Assembly (NCBI GenBank): GCA_027056615.1
Contig: JALUKJ010000335.1
Span: forward strand, 1 to 7,904
Length of the DNA: 7,904 bases
Source: Campylobacteraceae bacterium
GTDB taxonomy: Bacteria > Campylobacterota > Campylobacteria > Campylobacterales > Sulfurovaceae
Direction of reading: 5' to 3'
The notes under the pieces are model-generated. The model ran no database searches, was not told the DNA's origin, and saw only the letters and a program-made list of their open reading frames with translations. The position numbers and the translations under genes were made by a program. This document shows, one piece after another, positions 1-5,965 of this stretch. Within the stretch, counting starts at the first letter, position 1; every line of letters starts with the position of its first letter.

Positions 1-71
1 CGGGTTCTGATTTTTTGTTCGATGAAATCGAACCTACAGGATTTGAGCTTAATTCATTGGCATTGGACTAA
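1..71 (+). CDS. 3' end of an unidentified gene (partial, cut by window start)
   Basis: An open frame in phase with codon 3-5 runs to the TAA at 69-71 and gives 22 residues: GSDFLFDEIEPTGFELNSLA followed by LD. The tail is acidic, with no motif I can assign. It ends 62 bp before the exporter start, on the same strand, and no strong terminator separates them, so the two genes may be co-transcribed. Exporters of this family often sit beside lipid-transport genes (MlaA/MlaC-like). The tail is too short to test that here, so no function is given. Confidence 0.5.
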   Translation, partial: GSDFLFDEIEPTGFELNSLALD

Positions 72-117
72 AGTCTCCGATTCCTAAAAAAAGTGTAAAC
101 TACTTTTCGGTAGATAT

Positions 118-123
118 GAAGGA
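118..123 (+). promoter_or_regulatory. Ribosome binding site of the RND/MMPL exporter
   Basis: GAAGGA lies 10 nt upstream of the ATG at 134 and supports that start. A weak 6-bp inverted repeat (AAAAGT at 89-94, ACTTTT at 102-107) lies upstream in the same gap. I see no convincing promoter between 72 and 117. Confidence 0.55.
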
Positions 124-133
124 TACCGATTAA

Positions 134-2533
134 ATGCACAAAAAATTAGAAGATATGTTAGGTCGCTTTGGTGGCTTTGTTCATGATAACCCATTTAAGG
201 TTCTACTTCTAGTGGTTCTATTGTTAGCTTTCCCAATTGCCCATGTTCCACAAATAAAGATGGATACCTCTACCGAGGGGTTTATGCATGATGATGACCC
301 AGTTTTACTTACCTACAATAAGTTTCGAGCTCAGTTTGGACGAGATGAGAGGATTATCTTGGCTATTGAAGATGACAATATATTCTCTATTGACTTTTTA
401 ACCAAACTTCGTAATCTTCACAAAGATATAGAAAAAAACGTTCCCTATCTTGATGATGTTACATCTTTATACAATGTCCGAAATACACGAGGTAAAGGTG
501 ACCAACTTATTACCGATGATTTGCTAGAGCCATTTCCAAAAACAGAACAAGATGTAGCAAATATTAAGAAAAGAGCTATGGAGTCACACTTCTACAAAGA
601 TTTATTCTTAAGTCAAGATGGAAAGATGACTACTATTGTTATTGAGACTGATGCTTACTCTCATGAGGGAGAGCAAGAGGTAAGTGTAGAAGATGAGTTT
701 AGTGATGGATTTGATGATGAGGCAACTCAAAATACGGTAGATAACCGAAAATTTTTAACCGATCAAGAGAACCATGAACTACTACAAGCTTTACAAAAGG
801 TGACAAATAAATATAAAAAGCAAGGGCTTAAAATCTATATGGCAGGTTCACCTGCTGTAAACAATCAACTCAAAGCTCAAATGAAGTCAGATATGCAGAA
901 GTTTATGCGTATTACTTTTTTGATTATTTTGGTCTTTTTATTTATTGTATTTAGACGAGTTACGGCTGTATTATATCCACTTTTGGTAATTATTCTTTCA
1001 CTCCTTGCAACTATTGGAACAATGGCATGGAGTGGCACAGCCTTTAAGTTACCAACTCAGATTGTACCTTCGCTTCTTATTGTGGTCTCTGTTGGGGCAA
1101 CGGTGCATATTTTGTCTATATTCTTTGACAAATTTAATAAAACAGGTGACAAAAGAGAGGCACTCTCTTATACTTTGAAACATTCAGGTTTAGCTATTGC
1201 AATGACCTCAATTACTACGGCTATTGGGGTTGGGTCATTTGCAGGAAGTGCTGTTGCTCCAGTCTCTGATTTGGGAATTTTTGCTTCACTTGGAGTTTTG
1301 ATTTCTCTCTTTTTAACTTTGACTCTACTACCTGCACTTTTGTCAATAACTAAACTTAAACCAAAAAGAAGTAAAACAACTGATGCACTTGATGAGATAA
1401 TGAAAAAACTAGCTGTTATACCTATCAAATATACTAAGACAGTTTTAACTCTTAGTACTATTTTAGTAATATTAGCATTAGTTGCTTCTTCCCAAGTTAA
1501 GCTATCGCATAACCCTCTAAAGTGGTTTCAACCAGATGTTCCAACACGAATTGCTACAGAGGTTATTGACCAAAAGATGAATGGTTCAGTTACTATTGAA
1601 TTGGTAGTTGACACAGGCAAAGTAAATGGTTGGCAAGACCCCGAACAACTTAAAAAGCTTAATGAACTATCGGCTAAATTAGAAAAATATAAAGATGACT
1701 ATACACATGTTGGTAAAGTAGTCTCTCTAGCAACTATTGTAAAAGAGACTAACCGAGCTTTACATGAGAACAAAGAGGAGTACTACACTATTCCAACTAA
1801 ACAAGACTTAGTATCACAAGAGCTACTACTCTTTGAAAACTCAGGTTCTGATGATTTAGAAGATGTAGTTGATAGCCAATTCTCTAAAGCAAGAGTTACA
1901 ATTAAGCTACCATGGCAAGATGCCATTCACTCAACTAAAGTATTAGATTATGTAACTAAAGAGGCTAAAAAAACATTTGCTAAAGATAAAGTAGAGACCA
2001 CAGGAATGACACCACTTTTGGTAAACACCTTCTCACAAGCTATTCACTCATCAATAGTTAGTTACCTTATTGCAGGAGCAGGAATTACTCTAATGATGAT
2101 GCTTATTTTAGGTTCATTTAGATTGGGGCTTTTAAGTATGGTTCCAAATGTAACACCAATTATTATGGGACTACTTGTAATGTATTTAGGAGATATGCCA
2201 CTAGATATGTTTACCCTACTTATTGGGTCAATTGCCATTGGTCTAGCTGTTGATGACACCATTCACTTTATGCATAATTTTAAGCGATACTACTTAGAAA
2301 GTGGTGACCCTGCCAAGGCAATAGAGCAGACTTTCTTTACTACAGGTAAAGCAATGGTAATTACCTCTATTGTTCTATCTCTTGGTTTCTTTGCCTACTT
2401 AGCAGCCAATATGATTTCTGTTCAAAATTTTGGTATGATTACAGGTTCTGTTATCTTATTTGCTCTTTTTGCTGACTTGCTTTTAGCTCCTGCTTTAATG
2501 ATGGTTGTGGCTAAGAGAGGGTGGATAAAGTAG
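134..2533 (+). CDS. RND superfamily exporter, MMPL/COG1033 type (12 TM)
   Basis: This is a 799-residue inner-membrane transporter with the full RND two-fold architecture. TM1 (about 22-39) is followed by a large periplasmic domain (40-255) and TM2-6 (about 259-405). After a short cytoplasmic linker rich in Lys come TM7 (436-452), a second periplasmic domain (455-640) and TM8-12 (641-792). The two halves carry matching TM4/TM10 signatures: SVGATVHILSIF near 319-330 and GLAVDDTIHFMHNF at 703-716. Asp707/Asp708 are the likely proton-relay acids. The stretch ELLLFENSGSDDLEDVVD (563-580) is typical of the COG1033 exporters related to HpnN. Members are proton-driven and are thought to move lipids or other hydrophobic molecules. 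The substrate cannot be read from sequence. Length is normal and the frame is intact. No membrane-fusion or outer-membrane partner gene is visible in the window. Confidence 0.9.
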   Translation: MHKKLEDMLGRFGGFVHDNPFKVLLLVVLLLAFPIAHVPQIKMDTSTEGFMHDDDPVLLTYNKFRAQFGRDERIILAIEDDNIFSIDFLTKLRNLHKDIEKNVPYLDDVTSLYNVRNTRGKGDQLITDDLLEPFPKTEQDVANIKKRAMESHFYKDLFLSQDGKMTTIVIETDAYSHEGEQEVSVEDEFSDGFDDEATQNTVDNRKFLTDQENHELLQALQKVTNKYKKQGLKIYMAGSPAVNNQLKAQMKSDMQKFMRITFLIILVFLFIVFRRVTAVLYPLLVIILSLLATIGTMAWSGTAFKLPTQIVPSLLIVVSVGATVHILSIFFDKFNKTGDKREALSYTLKHSGLAIAMTSITTAIGVGSFAGSAVAPVSDLGIFASLGVLISLFLTLTLLPALLSITKLKPKRSKTTDALDEIMKKLAVIPIKYTKTVLTLSTILVILALVASSQVKLSHNPLKWFQPDVPTRIATEVIDQKMNGSVTIELVVDTGKVNGWQDPEQLKKLNELSAKLEKYKDDYTHVGKVVSLATIVKETNRALHENKEEYYTIPTKQDLVSQELLLFENSGSDDLEDVVDSQFSKARVTIKLPWQDAIHSTKVLDYVTKEAKKTFAKDKVETTGMTPLLVNTFSQAIHSSIVSYLIAGAGITLMMMLILGSFRLGLLSMVPNVTPIIMGLLVMYLGDMPLDMFTLLIGSIAIGLAVDDTIHFMHNFKRYYLESGDPAKAIEQTFFTTGKAMVITSIVLSLGFFAYLAANMISVQNFGMITGSVILFALFADLLLAPALMMVVAKRGWIK

Positions 2534-2544
2534 TAGGTTTTCTC

Positions 2545-2570
2545 TAGTTCCTACATTTTAGTAGGAACTA
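2545..2570. terminator. Perfect 10-bp hairpin after the exporter gene
   Basis: TAGTTCCTAC (2545-2554) and GTAGGAACTA (2561-2570) form a perfect 10-bp stem with a 6-nt loop, starting 11 bp after the exporter stop codon. The position suits transcription termination or 3'-end protection. There is no T-run after the stem on either strand, so it is not a textbook intrinsic terminator. Confidence 0.5.
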
Positions 2571-2645
2571 ATTAGAATATAATACTATACAAAGATAAAA
2601 ACAATCGTAAAAATCAATCTAAATTCAAATGTTTAAGGTGTCATC

Positions 2646-2711
2646 ATGAAATTAATGCTGACATTACTTCTAAAAGAGAGTCATTTTCATAATCTTAACT
2701 ATATTTTTTAA
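2646..2711 (+). CDS. Possible 21-codon mini-ORF (leader peptide, gene remnant or chance)
   Basis: ATG at 2646 is preceded by AAGGTG (2635-2640) at normal distance, and the frame ends at TAA 2709-2711. The peptide begins MKLMLTLLLKESHFHN. A TATAAT sequence occurs at 2578-2583 but has no clear -35. The short hydrophobic start could be the stub of a gene lost when the plasmid-type DNA was joined to the exporter region. It could also be chance. I do not recognise it. Confidence 0.2.
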   Translation: MKLMLTLLLKESHFHNLNYIF

Positions 2712-2724
2712 ATTTACTTTAGAG

Positions 2725-2744
2725 TTGTCAATTGATATTGACAA
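2725..2744. promoter_or_regulatory. Putative operator of the toxin-antitoxin operon (8-bp dyad)
   Basis: TTGTCAAT-TGAT-ATTGACAA is a perfect 8-bp inverted repeat with a 4-bp spacer. Its right arm contains the whole -35 hexamer of the downstream promoter. RelB/DinJ antitoxins have ribbon-helix-helix domains that bind such palindromes and repress their own operons, so this is the expected binding site. The dyad is seen directly; the binding partner is inferred. Confidence 0.6.
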
Positions 2745-2766
2745 AATACCCCAAATGGAGTACAAT
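2738..2766 (+). promoter_or_regulatory. Sigma-70 promoter of the toxin-antitoxin operon
   Basis: A consensus -35 TTGACA (2738-2743) is separated by exactly 17 bp from a -10 TACAAT (2761-2766). This would start transcription near 2773, about 25 bp before the antitoxin ATG. A ribosome site, AAAGG at 2784-2788, lies 9 nt before the ATG. It is the strongest promoter-like match I found in the window. Confidence 0.7.
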
Positions 2767-2797
2767 AACTTCAAAACTATCACAAAGGTATTAAATC

Positions 2798-3052
2798 ATG
2801 AAAATTCAAACAAGTGTAAGAGTAGAAGATGTGTTTTACAATGAAGCAAAAGAGGTCTTTCAAAGGTTTGGTTTGAGCTTTGGAGATGCTGTTAATATAT
2901 TTCTAGCCAAAGTTGCGATGGAAAAAGGTATTCCTTTTGATTTAACACTTCCAAGTAATGAGCTAAAAAACCGTCTTACAAATATAGAAACCAATACCAA
3001 CACTCAAACTTATAAAACATCGGATGCTCTTTTTGACGATTTAGGAATCTAA
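2798..3052 (+). CDS. RelB/DinJ-family antitoxin (type II TA)
   Basis: This 84-residue protein has the DinJ/RelB layout. A short N-terminal beta strand (MKIQTSVRVED) and two helices with the turn GLSFGDAVNIFLAKV (25-39) form the ribbon-helix-helix DNA-binding domain, followed by the family phrase KGIPFDLTLPSN (43-54). The flexible C-terminal half (55-84), ending in the DALFDDLGI segment, would wrap and block the toxin. The stop codon is 1 bp before the toxin start, so translation is probably coupled. It is expected to neutralise the partner and repress the operon through the dyad overlapping the -35 box. Length is usual for the family. Confidence 0.9.
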   Translation: MKIQTSVRVEDVFYNEAKEVFQRFGLSFGDAVNIFLAKVAMEKGIPFDLTLPSNELKNRLTNIETNTNTQTYKTSDALFDDLGI

Positions 3053-3053
3053 A

Positions 3054-3344
3054 ATGCTAGAAATCAAGATTGAAAAAGCTTTTAAAAAAGATATTGCTAG
3101 AGATAAAAAGAGTGGACTTTATAATGAAGAGGATTTTAAGCTTTTAAAGATGATGATTAATGACCTTCAAAATGAACAAGAGATAGATGAAAAGTTTAAG
3201 CGACATCCGTTGAAAGGAAATATGAAAGGTTTTGAATCTATTCATCTAAAAGGAGATTGGATTTTGATTTTCAAGGTAGATAATGAGTTTTTAAATTTGA
3301 TTATGTTGGGGAAGCATACACAGGTTTATAAAAAGTTTAAGTAA
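3054..3344 (+). CDS. YafQ/RelE-like mRNA interferase toxin (type II TA)
   Basis: This 96-residue protein has the RelE fold signature of YafQ toxins: KRHPLKGNMKGFESIHLKGD (49-68), then DWILIFKV (68-75) and LGKHTQVYKK (85-94). Compared with E. coli YafQ, whose functional residues are usually given as H50, H63, D67, W68, R83, H87 and F91, this protein keeps H51, H64, D68, W69 and H88 and has Tyr92 for Phe. It has Met84 where YafQ has the arginine. The GKHxxVYK ending resembles other RelE/YafQ subfamilies. It would cleave mRNA on the ribosome when the antitoxin is degraded. The start codon 1 bp after the antitoxin stop marks a two-gene operon that probably stabilises the replicon. It ends facing the rep gene, with 32 bp between their 3' ends. 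Confidence 0.88.
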   Translation: MLEIKIEKAFKKDIARDKKSGLYNEEDFKLLKMMINDLQNEQEIDEKFKRHPLKGNMKGFESIHLKGDWILIFKVDNEFLNLIMLGKHTQVYKKFK

Positions 3345-3376
3345 AGTAAATTTGGGGAACTAATTAATGGTAAGCT

Positions 3377-4570
3377 TCACACAAAATTCATACCCACAAT
3401 ATCATCAAACGAAAAGCTCTCTTGACTCCAAATTTTATTTCCGTCTTCTTGTTCTATCTCAATAAAAAAGTAGTCAAAATCTCCCTCTTTATCGGGGTCT
3501 ATTTTAAAATCTATAAATTTATGTATAATAACTGTTTTTGTTCCTAGAGCTGTAACCACTACTTGCTCTATCTTTCTATCTTTAAAATCTTTCATCAAAA
3601 TATCATATTGAGTCAATGGTTCAATTCTAATTTTTGATGGGTTTTGGTAGAGATACTCCCACACTTTTAGAGCCTCTTCTTTTTCTAGTATAGTTTTACT
3701 TTCATTGACAATTTTACCTAAAAGACCCTCTTCATCTATATAAAAAAATGTCCATTTTAGGTAGCCTAGTTCTCTTAGATTATTACATAACGTTTGATTT
3801 TTATATCTTTCTATAAGATGACTTTTCCAACCATAAAACTTTTTTTGTCTGTCTTTGAGTTGTAGAACGTCCTCTTTTTTATGAGTGGTAAATTTGATAT
3901 GGGTTATCTTTCTTCCTGTTTTTATTAGTTCATAAGATAAGGTAAATGAGATGTTGTCGCTTTGGTTTATTTCGTCTATGGCTACATCTATGACTCTTTT
4001 TCTAAAATCTTTTATGCTTGAATATTGACCTTTTTCAAGACCTATTAACTCTTTAAAAATCTCTAAAGCTATTTTTGGAATTTGCACATTTATATAATCT
4101 TCTGCCAACTCATAAAGAGCAATAGAGTATCTACTTCTAAGCCCTTTTATTGCAACCAAATTAATCTTTCCAAATATTTTAGGATTTAAAATCATCTCTT
4201 CTATTTGATGAGGAAAAGAGTATTCAATAATCCCTTTTTTATAGGTAAAACCAGCAATTAAAGAGAATGAACCCCACTCTTTGCTTCTTTTATTTTTGCC
4301 TAGAAGATTATAGGTAACAGAAGTTTTATGTAAAATAGACAACTCTGTTTTTAAAAAACTATAATTTTCACTACCAATTCCAAAAAATATTAATAGTTCA
4401 TCAGCTGTTACTCTAAATTTTCTTACATTAGAGTTTCGTTGAAACTCATTTTTTGCAATCTTTAACATATAGTTATAACTTTTTCTCTGTACAGCTGTTA
4501 TTTTATTACTTATTTGGATGCTAGAGCTATGTTTATCTATAATAATCTCATTTGTATTCATACTTAGCAT
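3377..4570 (-). CDS. Rep_3-family plasmid replication initiator, with C-terminal extension
   Basis: This 397-residue protein matches the iteron-binding initiators (RepE/RepA/pi type). A first winged helix spans about 13-130 (SSSIQISNKITAVQRKSYNY at its start, FRVTADELLIFFGI). A second spans about 143-230 and carries the family phrases LRSRYSIALYELAEDY (144-159), IKDFRKRVIDVAIDEIN (186-202) and KTGRKITHIKFTTHKK (217-232). The start is chosen because AAAAGGTG sits 5 nt upstream of the ATG at 4570; the next Met (residue 4) is farther from it. Upstream are direct iterons and an inverted half-iteron in its own promoter, the expected arrangement for an initiator that binds the origin as monomer and represses itself as dimer. 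Residues 235-397 extend well beyond the two winged helices and have no motif I recognise. Confidence 0.88.
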   Translation of the reverse strand: MLSMNTNEIIIDKHSSSIQISNKITAVQRKSYNYMLKIAKNEFQRNSNVRKFRVTADELLIFFGIGSENYSFLKTELSILHKTSVTYNLLGKNKRSKEWGSFSLIAGFTYKKGIIEYSFPHQIEEMILNPKIFGKINLVAIKGLRSRYSIALYELAEDYINVQIPKIALEIFKELIGLEKGQYSSIKDFRKRVIDVAIDEINQSDNISFTLSYELIKTGRKITHIKFTTHKKEDVLQLKDRQKKFYGWKSHLIERYKNQTLCNNLRELGYLKWTFFYIDEEGLLGKIVNESKTILEKEEALKVWEYLYQNPSKIRIEPLTQYDILMKDFKDRKIEQVVVTALGTKTVIIHKFIDFKIDPDKEGDFDYFFIEIEQEDGNKIWSQESFSFDDIVGMNFV

Positions 4571-4596
4571 TTTAACACCTTTTGTTTTAAAGAAGA

Positions 4597-4625
4597 AGTA
4601 TAACTAAACTTAGGACAAATTAAAC
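4597..4625 (-). promoter_or_regulatory. Putative rep promoter with inverted half-iteron
   Basis: On the minus strand a TATACT -10 box (plus-strand 4597-4602) lies about 30 bp before the rep start; the -35 near 4620-4625 is weak. Between them, 4607-4616 reads AACTTAGGAC, an exact inverted copy of the first ten bases of iteron 1 (GTCCTAAGTT). A Rep binding site inside the promoter would give autorepression, as known for R6K, pPS10 and mini-F. Confidence 0.5.
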
Positions 4626-4632
4626 TTGTTTA

Positions 4633-4738
4633 CGCCTAAGACATTAGCACTGTCCTAAGTTAACATTACCATTGTCCCTAGTTAACATTATAGTTGTCCC
4701 CTTAAACATTACTGTTGTCCTATGTAACCCTCTGTAAA
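4633..4738. repeat. Iteron array of the putative replication origin
   Basis: Direct repeats begin GTCC and share the core AGTTAACATTA. Unit 1 is 4652-4673 (22 bp), unit 2 is 4674-4695 (22 bp) and unit 3 is 4696-4716 (21 bp, core CTTAAACATTA). Unit 4 starts at 4717 and decays after about 13 bp. A degenerate copy with a 3-bp deletion precedes them (4633-4651, CGCCTAAG then ACATTA). Periods of 21-22 bp, two helical turns, place all sites on one face of the DNA. The array lies directly upstream of the Rep_3 gene, which is the standard layout of an iteron origin. Confidence 0.82.
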
Positions 4739-4828
4739 CCCCATATTTTAGGTATTTAAAAACTCCTAAAAGAGAAGAAAAGAGATTTAAACGCTCTTAA
4801 ACTGAAGAAGCACCTGCATATTCTATAT

Positions 4829-4860
4829 TTAGTTCATTCCCATATATGAATGAATACTAA
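4829..4860. repeat. Imperfect dyad in the origin region
   Basis: TTAGT-TCATTC (4829-4839) is mirrored by GAATGA-at-ACTAA (4848-4860), with a 2-nt bulge and the loop CCATATAT. It could be a protein-binding site or hairpin. It does not share the iteron core, so a factor other than Rep is possible. Confidence 0.4.
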
Positions 4861-4898
4861 TGAGTAAAAAGTACACACCCTTTTTAGTTTATTACTCA
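4861..4898. repeat. Hairpin-forming dyad upstream of the DUF1848 operon promoter
   Basis: TGAGTAAAAAG (4861-4871) can pair with CTTTTTA (4880-4886) and then CTCA (4895-4898), leaving a bulge on the right side; the loop is TACACACC. The right arm lies where the -35 region of the operon promoter should be, so it may be an operator. The T-run could alternatively serve as a weak terminator shielding the operon. Confidence 0.4.
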
Positions 4899-4905
4899 CT
4901 TAATC

Positions 4906-4914
4906 TGTTATAAT
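4906..4914 (+). promoter_or_regulatory. Extended -10 promoter of the three-gene operon
   Basis: TGTTATAAT is a perfect extended -10 element (TGn plus TATAAT). The hexamer 17 bp upstream (AGTTTA) is a poor -35. Transcription would start near 4921, giving a short leader with AAGGA (4930-4934) 5 nt before the ATG at 4940. No second promoter is evident before the downstream genes. Confidence 0.6.
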
Positions 4915-4939
4915 TTTAATACTAAATAAAAGGATTTTA

Positions 4940-5959
4940 ATGCAGTGGAAAAAAGAAAAAATTACTATAGCTGATGGAACAGAAGTTGATGCACAAGCTC
5001 CTATTATTATCTCTGCTAGTCGTTCTACTGATATACCAACATTTTATAGTGATTGGTTTATAAATAGATGGGAAGCAGGATATTTAAAATGGATAAATCC
5101 TTTTAATGGTAAACCTCTCTATGTCTCTTTTAAAAATACAAGATTGGTTGTTTTTTGGACTAAAAATCCTAGACCAATGTTTAAATATCTTGATTATATG
5201 GATAAAAATATACCAAATTACTATTTTCAATACTCACTAAATGATTATGATGCAGAGGGATTTGAAGCAAAAGTTGCTAGTGTAGAGAGTCGGATTAAAA
5301 CTTTTAAAGAGTTGTCTGATAGGTTAGGTAAAAAGAGGGTAGTTTGGAGATTTGACCCTTTGATTTTAACCGATAAAATAGATGTTAATGAACTTTTGAG
5401 AAGAGTTAAAAATATTGGAGACCAATTAAAGAGTTATACAGAAAAATTGGTATTTAGTTTTGTAGATATTAGCATTTATCGAAAAGTAGAAAACAATTTA
5501 AAAAAAGAGAATGTAAATTATATAGAGTGGACTCCTACACTAATGGATGAGTTTGCAAAGGGTATATCTGAGATTAATAAAGATTGGGGTTTAGAGCTTG
5601 GAACTTGTAGTGAAAAAATTGACCTTGATAGATATGGGATTGTTCATAACAAATGTATTGATGATGATTTAGCTATAGACCTTTTTAGTCACGATAAAAA
5701 GCTGATGGATTTTTTAGGTGTTGAGTTTGAAGAAGCAAGTCTATTTGAAAGTGAACGAAAAATAGTTAAAAAACGAAACCTTAAAGACAAAGGTCAAAGA
5801 GAAGATTGTGGCTGTGTCATGAGTAAAGACATAGGACAGTATAATACTTGTCCACATGAGTGTAATTATTGTTATGCAAATACTTCTAAAGAGATTGCTA
5901 AGAAGAATTATAGGTTGCATTTGGGGAATTTGAATGGTGAGACTATTAAGGGGGAGTAA
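4940..5959 (+). CDS. DUF1848 family protein with C-terminal radical-SAM-like cysteine cluster
   Basis: This 339-residue protein matches DUF1848 from end to end. The N-terminal signature is IIISASRSTDIPTFYSDWF (22-40), followed by WINPFNGKPLYVSF (51-64), VFWTKNPRPM (71-80), FQYSLNDYD (96-104) and VVWRFDPLIL (134-143). The C-terminus has a Cys-Gly-Cys (290-292) and CPHECNYCYAN, whose Cys304, Cys308 and Cys311 form the CxxxCxxC pattern that binds a 4Fe-4S cluster in radical SAM enzymes. The family description notes that this cluster sits at the C-terminus rather than the N-terminus. Cys223 and Cys239 are extra candidates. The reaction and substrate of the family are unknown to me. It is the first gene of a tight operon: its last codons contain the ribosome site AAGGGGGAG of the next gene, 6 bp downstream, so translation is likely coupled. 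A redox or modification role is inferred only. Confidence 0.88.
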   Translation: MQWKKEKITIADGTEVDAQAPIIISASRSTDIPTFYSDWFINRWEAGYLKWINPFNGKPLYVSFKNTRLVVFWTKNPRPMFKYLDYMDKNIPNYYFQYSLNDYDAEGFEAKVASVESRIKTFKELSDRLGKKRVVWRFDPLILTDKIDVNELLRRVKNIGDQLKSYTEKLVFSFVDISIYRKVENNLKKENVNYIEWTPTLMDEFAKGISEINKDWGLELGTCSEKIDLDRYGIVHNKCIDDDLAIDLFSHDKKLMDFLGVEFEEASLFESERKIVKKRNLKDKGQREDCGCVMSKDIGQYNTCPHECNYCYANTSKEIAKKNYRLHLGNLNGETIKGE

Positions 5960-5965
5960 AAAGTA

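Larger units (their letters stand above)
4571..4939. other. Putative plasmid origin region (369 bp, non-coding)
   Basis: This gap between the divergent rep gene and the DUF1848 operon holds, left to right, the rep promoter, the inverted half-iteron, the iteron array, an AT-rich stretch with a 7-bp inverted repeat (TTTTAGG 4746-4752, CCTAAAA 4765-4771), two further dyads (4829-4860 and 4861-4898) and the operon promoter. The AT-rich part at 4741-4800 is a candidate duplex-opening region. I found no clear TTATNCACA-type DnaA box in it. Confidence 0.65.

Noticed and set aside
1..71. Assignment of the left-edge gene tail as an MlaA or MlaC homologue
   Set aside because: The idea comes only from common neighbourhoods of this exporter family; 22 residues with no motif cannot support it.
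1168..2262. Minus-strand open frames inside the exporter gene
   Set aside because: They are antisense to a well-supported RND protein, are low-complexity Ser/Ile-rich translations, and match no family I know.
2545..2570. Textbook rho-independent terminator
   Set aside because: The stem is perfect but no T-run follows on either strand, so only a terminator-like hairpin is reported.
4633..4738. CRISPR array
   Set aside because: The units are contiguous with no spacers, are imperfect, and lie beside a Rep_3 gene, so iterons explain them.
4780..4798. AAGAG/CTCTT inverted repeat in the AT-rich stretch
   Set aside because: Only 5 bp of stem in a purine-rich, low-complexity region; expected by chance.
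4741..4939. DnaA boxes in the origin region
   Set aside because: I scanned for TTATNCACA and its complement and found only loose resemblances such as TTACTCACT, which is not enough to call a site.
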